From Spirochaetia bacterium (lineage in GTDB: Bacteria > Spirochaetota > Spirochaetia > Treponematales > Breznakiellaceae), in the NCBI GenBank assembly GCA_025997655.1, contig BNUW01000060.1, positions 1-14,280 on the forward strand: a stretch of 14,280 nucleotides of DNA. The letters run 5' to 3'. Positions within the stretch are counted from its first letter, which is position 1; every line of letters starts with the position of its first letter. Positions 12,134 through 14,280 of this stretch are shown one piece after another. Below the pieces are notes generated by a model. That model was given only the letters and a program-made list of their open reading frames with translations. It searched no databases and was not told the DNA's origin. A program made the translations under genes and the position numbers.

Positions 12134-12898
12134 ATGGTAAAAAAAGTATTGCGTTCCCTCGGCGGTTTTTCCCTCTATATCATACTGCCGGTATTCCTGC
12201 TCTGTATCTGGAAGGGCGCCGACCTCCTGGGTAAAATCAAGCCCTATACCATGCCGGCCCCCGAACGGGTACTGAAGACGGCCGTTGATTTTATTATCGA
12301 TGGAACCCTGCTGGCCCATATTGTGATTAGCGCCCTCCGGGTGGGGGAGGGTTTTTTGATAGCCCTTGTGTTGGCTCTTGCTTTGGGAATCGGCATAGGC
12401 TTGTCAAAAAAACTGGAGATCATCACCGATCTGGTGGTCCAGGTTATCAAACCTATTCCCCCGATAGCCTGGATACCCCTGTCCATTTTGTGGTTCGGAA
12501 TCGCGGAAGCGTCAAAGCTGTATATTATTGTGGTGGGGGCCTTCTTCCCTATTCTGCTCAACACCGTGGATGGCATTAAAAATATAGATCCCCGTTACTT
12601 TGAGTTGAGTAAGGTCTATGAGGTGGAATATTCCCGGGTGGTGGCACGGGTTGTGCTGCCCGGCGCGCTGCCCTTTATCATGACCGGCATCCGGGTGGGG
12701 CTGGCAAACGCCTGGATCTGCGTGGTTGCCGCCGAGATGATCGCCGCCACAAAAGGTATTGGGTATATGCTCATGGACGGCCGCAGCCTTGCACGGCCGG
12801 ACATCGTTATTTTGGGGATGCTCATTATCGGTATTGTGGGCAAGATCATGGATGATGTGTTAAAGTGGGTTTCCAAAATGATTATCCGGTGGAATTAG
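12134..12898 (+). CDS. Sulfonate ABC transporter permease (SsuC/TauC-like)
   Basis: The protein has 254 residues with about six membrane helices (12-30, 68-90, 100-120, 128-144, 192-208, 224-241). The cytoplasmic EAA loop lies around 159-190 (SKVYEVEYSRVVARVVLPGA and following), the contact point for the ATPase. YTMPAPERVL at 38-47 and IKPIPPIAWIPL are characteristic of the SsuC/TauC branch of the BPD-transport inner-membrane family. GAGGAGA lies about 7 bases before the ATG. The gene follows the binding protein by 28 bases and precedes the ATPase by 1 base, consistent with one transcript and a SsuABC-type complex. Confidence 0.9.
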   Translation: MVKKVLRSLGGFSLYIILPVFLLCIWKGADLLGKIKPYTMPAPERVLKTAVDFIIDGTLLAHIVISALRVGEGFLIALVLALALGIGIGLSKKLEIITDLVVQVIKPIPPIAWIPLSILWFGIAEASKLYIIVVGAFFPILLNTVDGIKNIDPRYFELSKVYEVEYSRVVARVVLPGALPFIMTGIRVGLANAWICVVAAEMIAATKGIGYMLMDGRSLARPDIVILGMLIIGIVGKIMDDVLKWVSKMIIRWN

Positions 12899-12899
12899 T

Positions 12900-13664
12900 A
12901 TGGACATCATTGAAATTAGCGGCGTTTCCAAAGCCTTTCTGGCCGGCGAAAAGAATGTCCTGGCTTTGTCGGATATATCCCTGACCATTACGGAGGGGGA
13001 ATTCGTTTCGATTATCGGCGCAAGCGGCTGCGGAAAAAGCACGCTCCTCCGCATCATCGGGGGGCTTGAAAAAAAGGACGCCGGGGAAGTGCTCTTTGAG
13101 GGCAGGCATATCCAGGGGCCATCCAGGGAACGGGGTTTTATTTTTCAGGACATCCGGCTGCTTCCCTGGCTTACCGTGGAGGGAAATATAAAATTCAGCC
13201 TGCCCAAGGGTCTTGAAAACGCAGAAAAACTAATCGCGGAAAAACTGGAAATAGTTTCGCTGAAGGGGTTTGAGAAGGCCTATCCCAAACAGCTTTCCGG
13301 CGGCATGGCCCAGCGGGTTGCCATTGCACGGGCTTTGGTGAACCAGCCCAAGGTGCTGCTCCTGGACGAACCCTTCGGAGCCCTGGACGCTATTACTAAA
13401 TTGAAGTTACAGGAAGAAATGCTCCGTATCTGGGAGCGGGAAAAGATCACCATGATTCTGGTGACCCACGATATTGATGAGGCGGTGTACCTTGGCAACC
13501 GGGTGGTGGTGATGGCGAATCATCCCGGACGTATCCAGAAAATTTATACCAACGAAATGGGCTATCCCCGGAGCCGGATTAGTCCCGAATTTAATATCCA
13601 TAAGGGGATTATTTACAAGGAATTTTTCGGGGATCAGGAGATTCCCTTTGCATACGCTATTTAA
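12900..13664 (+). CDS. Sulfonate ABC transporter ATP-binding protein (SsuB/TauB-like)
   Basis: The protein has 254 residues. Walker A is GASGCGKST (40-48), the Q-loop is Q83, the ABC signature is LSGGM (132-136) followed by AQRVAIARAL, Walker B is VLLLDEP (D156, E157), the D-loop follows, and the switch is H190 in LVTHD. RLLPWLTVEGN is typical of SsuB/TauB/NrtD proteins. All catalytic residues are intact. The ATG follows the permease stop by 1 base with only a weak GGTGGA ribosome site, so coupled translation is likely. The C-terminal 30 residues (NPxGRI-like region and after) are normal for the branch. The gene ends 16 bases before the glycyl radical enzyme. Confidence 0.94.
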   Translation: MDIIEISGVSKAFLAGEKNVLALSDISLTITEGEFVSIIGASGCGKSTLLRIIGGLEKKDAGEVLFEGRHIQGPSRERGFIFQDIRLLPWLTVEGNIKFSLPKGLENAEKLIAEKLEIVSLKGFEKAYPKQLSGGMAQRVAIARALVNQPKVLLLDEPFGALDAITKLKLQEEMLRIWEREKITMILVTHDIDEAVYLGNRVVVMANHPGRIQKIYTNEMGYPRSRISPEFNIHKGIIYKEFFGDQEIPFAYAI

Positions 13665-13680
13665 TTGAGGAGGTTTTAGT

Positions 13681-14280
13681 ATGAGTCTTGCGCCGGTATT
13701 ATCGCCCCAGGAATTGCGGATTTCTGAGGAACAGAAGGGAATTTCCCCAAAAGGAAAAAATCGCGCCCACAAAATTCTGAACAGTTTTAAGGGGGCAAAA
13801 CCGCAGATAGATATTGAGCGGGGTCTTTTCTTTACCCGCTCCTTTAAGCAAACCGAAGGGGAACCCCTGATTCTCCGCTGGTCAAAGGCGCTGAAATACT
13901 ACGCCGAACACGCTACGGTGGCCATTGACGAGGATCAGCTCATTGTGGGGCGGGGGGGCAGGCAGGGCAGATACGGGATTCTCTACCCTGAACTGGACGG
14001 GAATACCCTTGGGGAAGCCATCAGGAAATTGCCGGAGCGGGAAATTTCACCCTTCGCCATCAAGCCGGAGGATGCGCAGATCATCCAGGAAGAGATTGCC
14101 CCCTATTGGCAGGGGAAAACCTTTCACGAGGCGCTGGCGAAAGCCCTTACGCCGGAGACCAGAAAGCTTACCTATAACAATGACGGACACTTATCCTCAC
14201 GGTTTATCGTGAATGAAACTGCGTCCTTCCGCACCTCTATCCAGTGGGTCCATGATTACGAAATTGTTCTGCAGAAAGGT
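13681..14280 (+). CDS. islA: Glycyl radical enzyme, isethionate sulfite-lyase-like (N-terminal 200 residues)
   Basis: The frame is open from ATG 13681 to the window edge; GAGGAGG (13667-13673) gives a strong start. Visible GRE features are a conserved IERGLFFTRSF near 45-55, LIVGRGGRQGRYGILYPELDG at about 87-107, and NETASFRTSIQWVHDY near 178-193. In isethionate sulfite-lyase (IslA/IseG) the sulfonate is held by an Arg and Gln spaced four apart (reported near R189 and Q193). R184 and Q188 here have that exact spacing and neighbouring residues, which favours the sulfonate-cleaving branch over pyruvate formate-lyase or choline lyase. The reaction would be isethionate to acetaldehyde plus sulfite, requiring strict anaerobiosis and a radical-SAM activase, expected just downstream. 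The adjoining sulfonate transporter supports this. The cysteine loop and glycyl site are outside the window, so a related sulfonate lyase (for example dihydroxypropanesulfonate, HpsG-type) is not excluded. The gene symbol is provisional. Confidence 0.72.
   Translation, partial: MSLAPVLSPQELRISEEQKGISPKGKNRAHKILNSFKGAKPQIDIERGLFFTRSFKQTEGEPLILRWSKALKYYAEHATVAIDEDQLIVGRGGRQGRYGILYPELDGNTLGEAIRKLPEREISPFAIKPEDAQIIQEEIAPYWQGKTFHEALAKALTPETRKLTYNNDGHLSSRFIVNETASFRTSIQWVHDYEIVLQKG

Noticed and set aside
1..14280. CRISPR array, tRNA/rRNA, insertion sequence or prophage genes
   Set aside because: No spaced direct repeats of suitable length, no cloverleaf seen, and no transposase or integrase motif in any frame read.

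Overview
The window looks like chromosomal DNA of a treponeme-like spirochete, perhaps of the termite-gut type. The evidence is a small exported protein with treponemal BspA-type leucine-rich repeats, mid-range base composition, an anaerobe-style glycyl radical enzyme, and accessory spirochete-like secreted proteins. The species call is inference. There is no rRNA, tRNA, CRISPR array or transposase, and no gene-free stretch longer than about 165 bases.

Layout. Positions 1-4101 form a minus-strand block. In transcription order it holds an OmpR-family response regulator and a histidine kinase overlapping by 4 bases, then an exported protein made of two tandem copies of one ~71-residue unit, then the leucine-rich-repeat protein, then a short-chain dehydrogenase/epimerase that runs off the left edge. 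Three transcription units here each begin with TTAACA-like hexamers spaced exactly 11 bp apart and placed against a -10 element. They are the two-component operon, the exported-protein operon and the dehydrogenase. This is the DNA signature expected for an OmpR/PhoB-type regulator, so the block reads as a self-contained, autoregulated regulon.

Positions 4147-7042 (minus) are a tight three-gene operon: a membrane-anchored beta-propeller-like protein, a secreted M23-like protein that has lost its zinc ligands, and a zinc-ribbon SAM methyltransferase. Positions 7043-8344 are an accessory patch: a short relic of the 3' end of a VIT-type gene, a DUF433/DUF5615 (VapBC-like) toxin-antitoxin pair, and two divergent small ribbon-helix-helix-like genes around operator-like palindromes. 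Positions 8404-10043 hold a GT4 glycosyltransferase and a DUF2147 exported protein overlapping as ATGA. Positions 10060-10938 (minus) encode a ferritin-like/VIT fusion for iron handling.

Positions 11046-14280 (plus) form an apparent sulfonate operon: a 26-bp near-perfect palindrome, a TauA/SsuA-like binding protein, a permease, an ATPase, and the first 200 residues of a glycyl radical enzyme whose N-terminal third resembles isethionate sulfite-lyase (IslA/IseG). The simplest reading is uptake of a C2 sulfonate (isethionate or taurine-derived) followed by radical C-S bond cleavage releasing sulfite. The glycyl-radical and cysteine motifs lie beyond the right edge, so that call rests on the N-terminal sequence and context.
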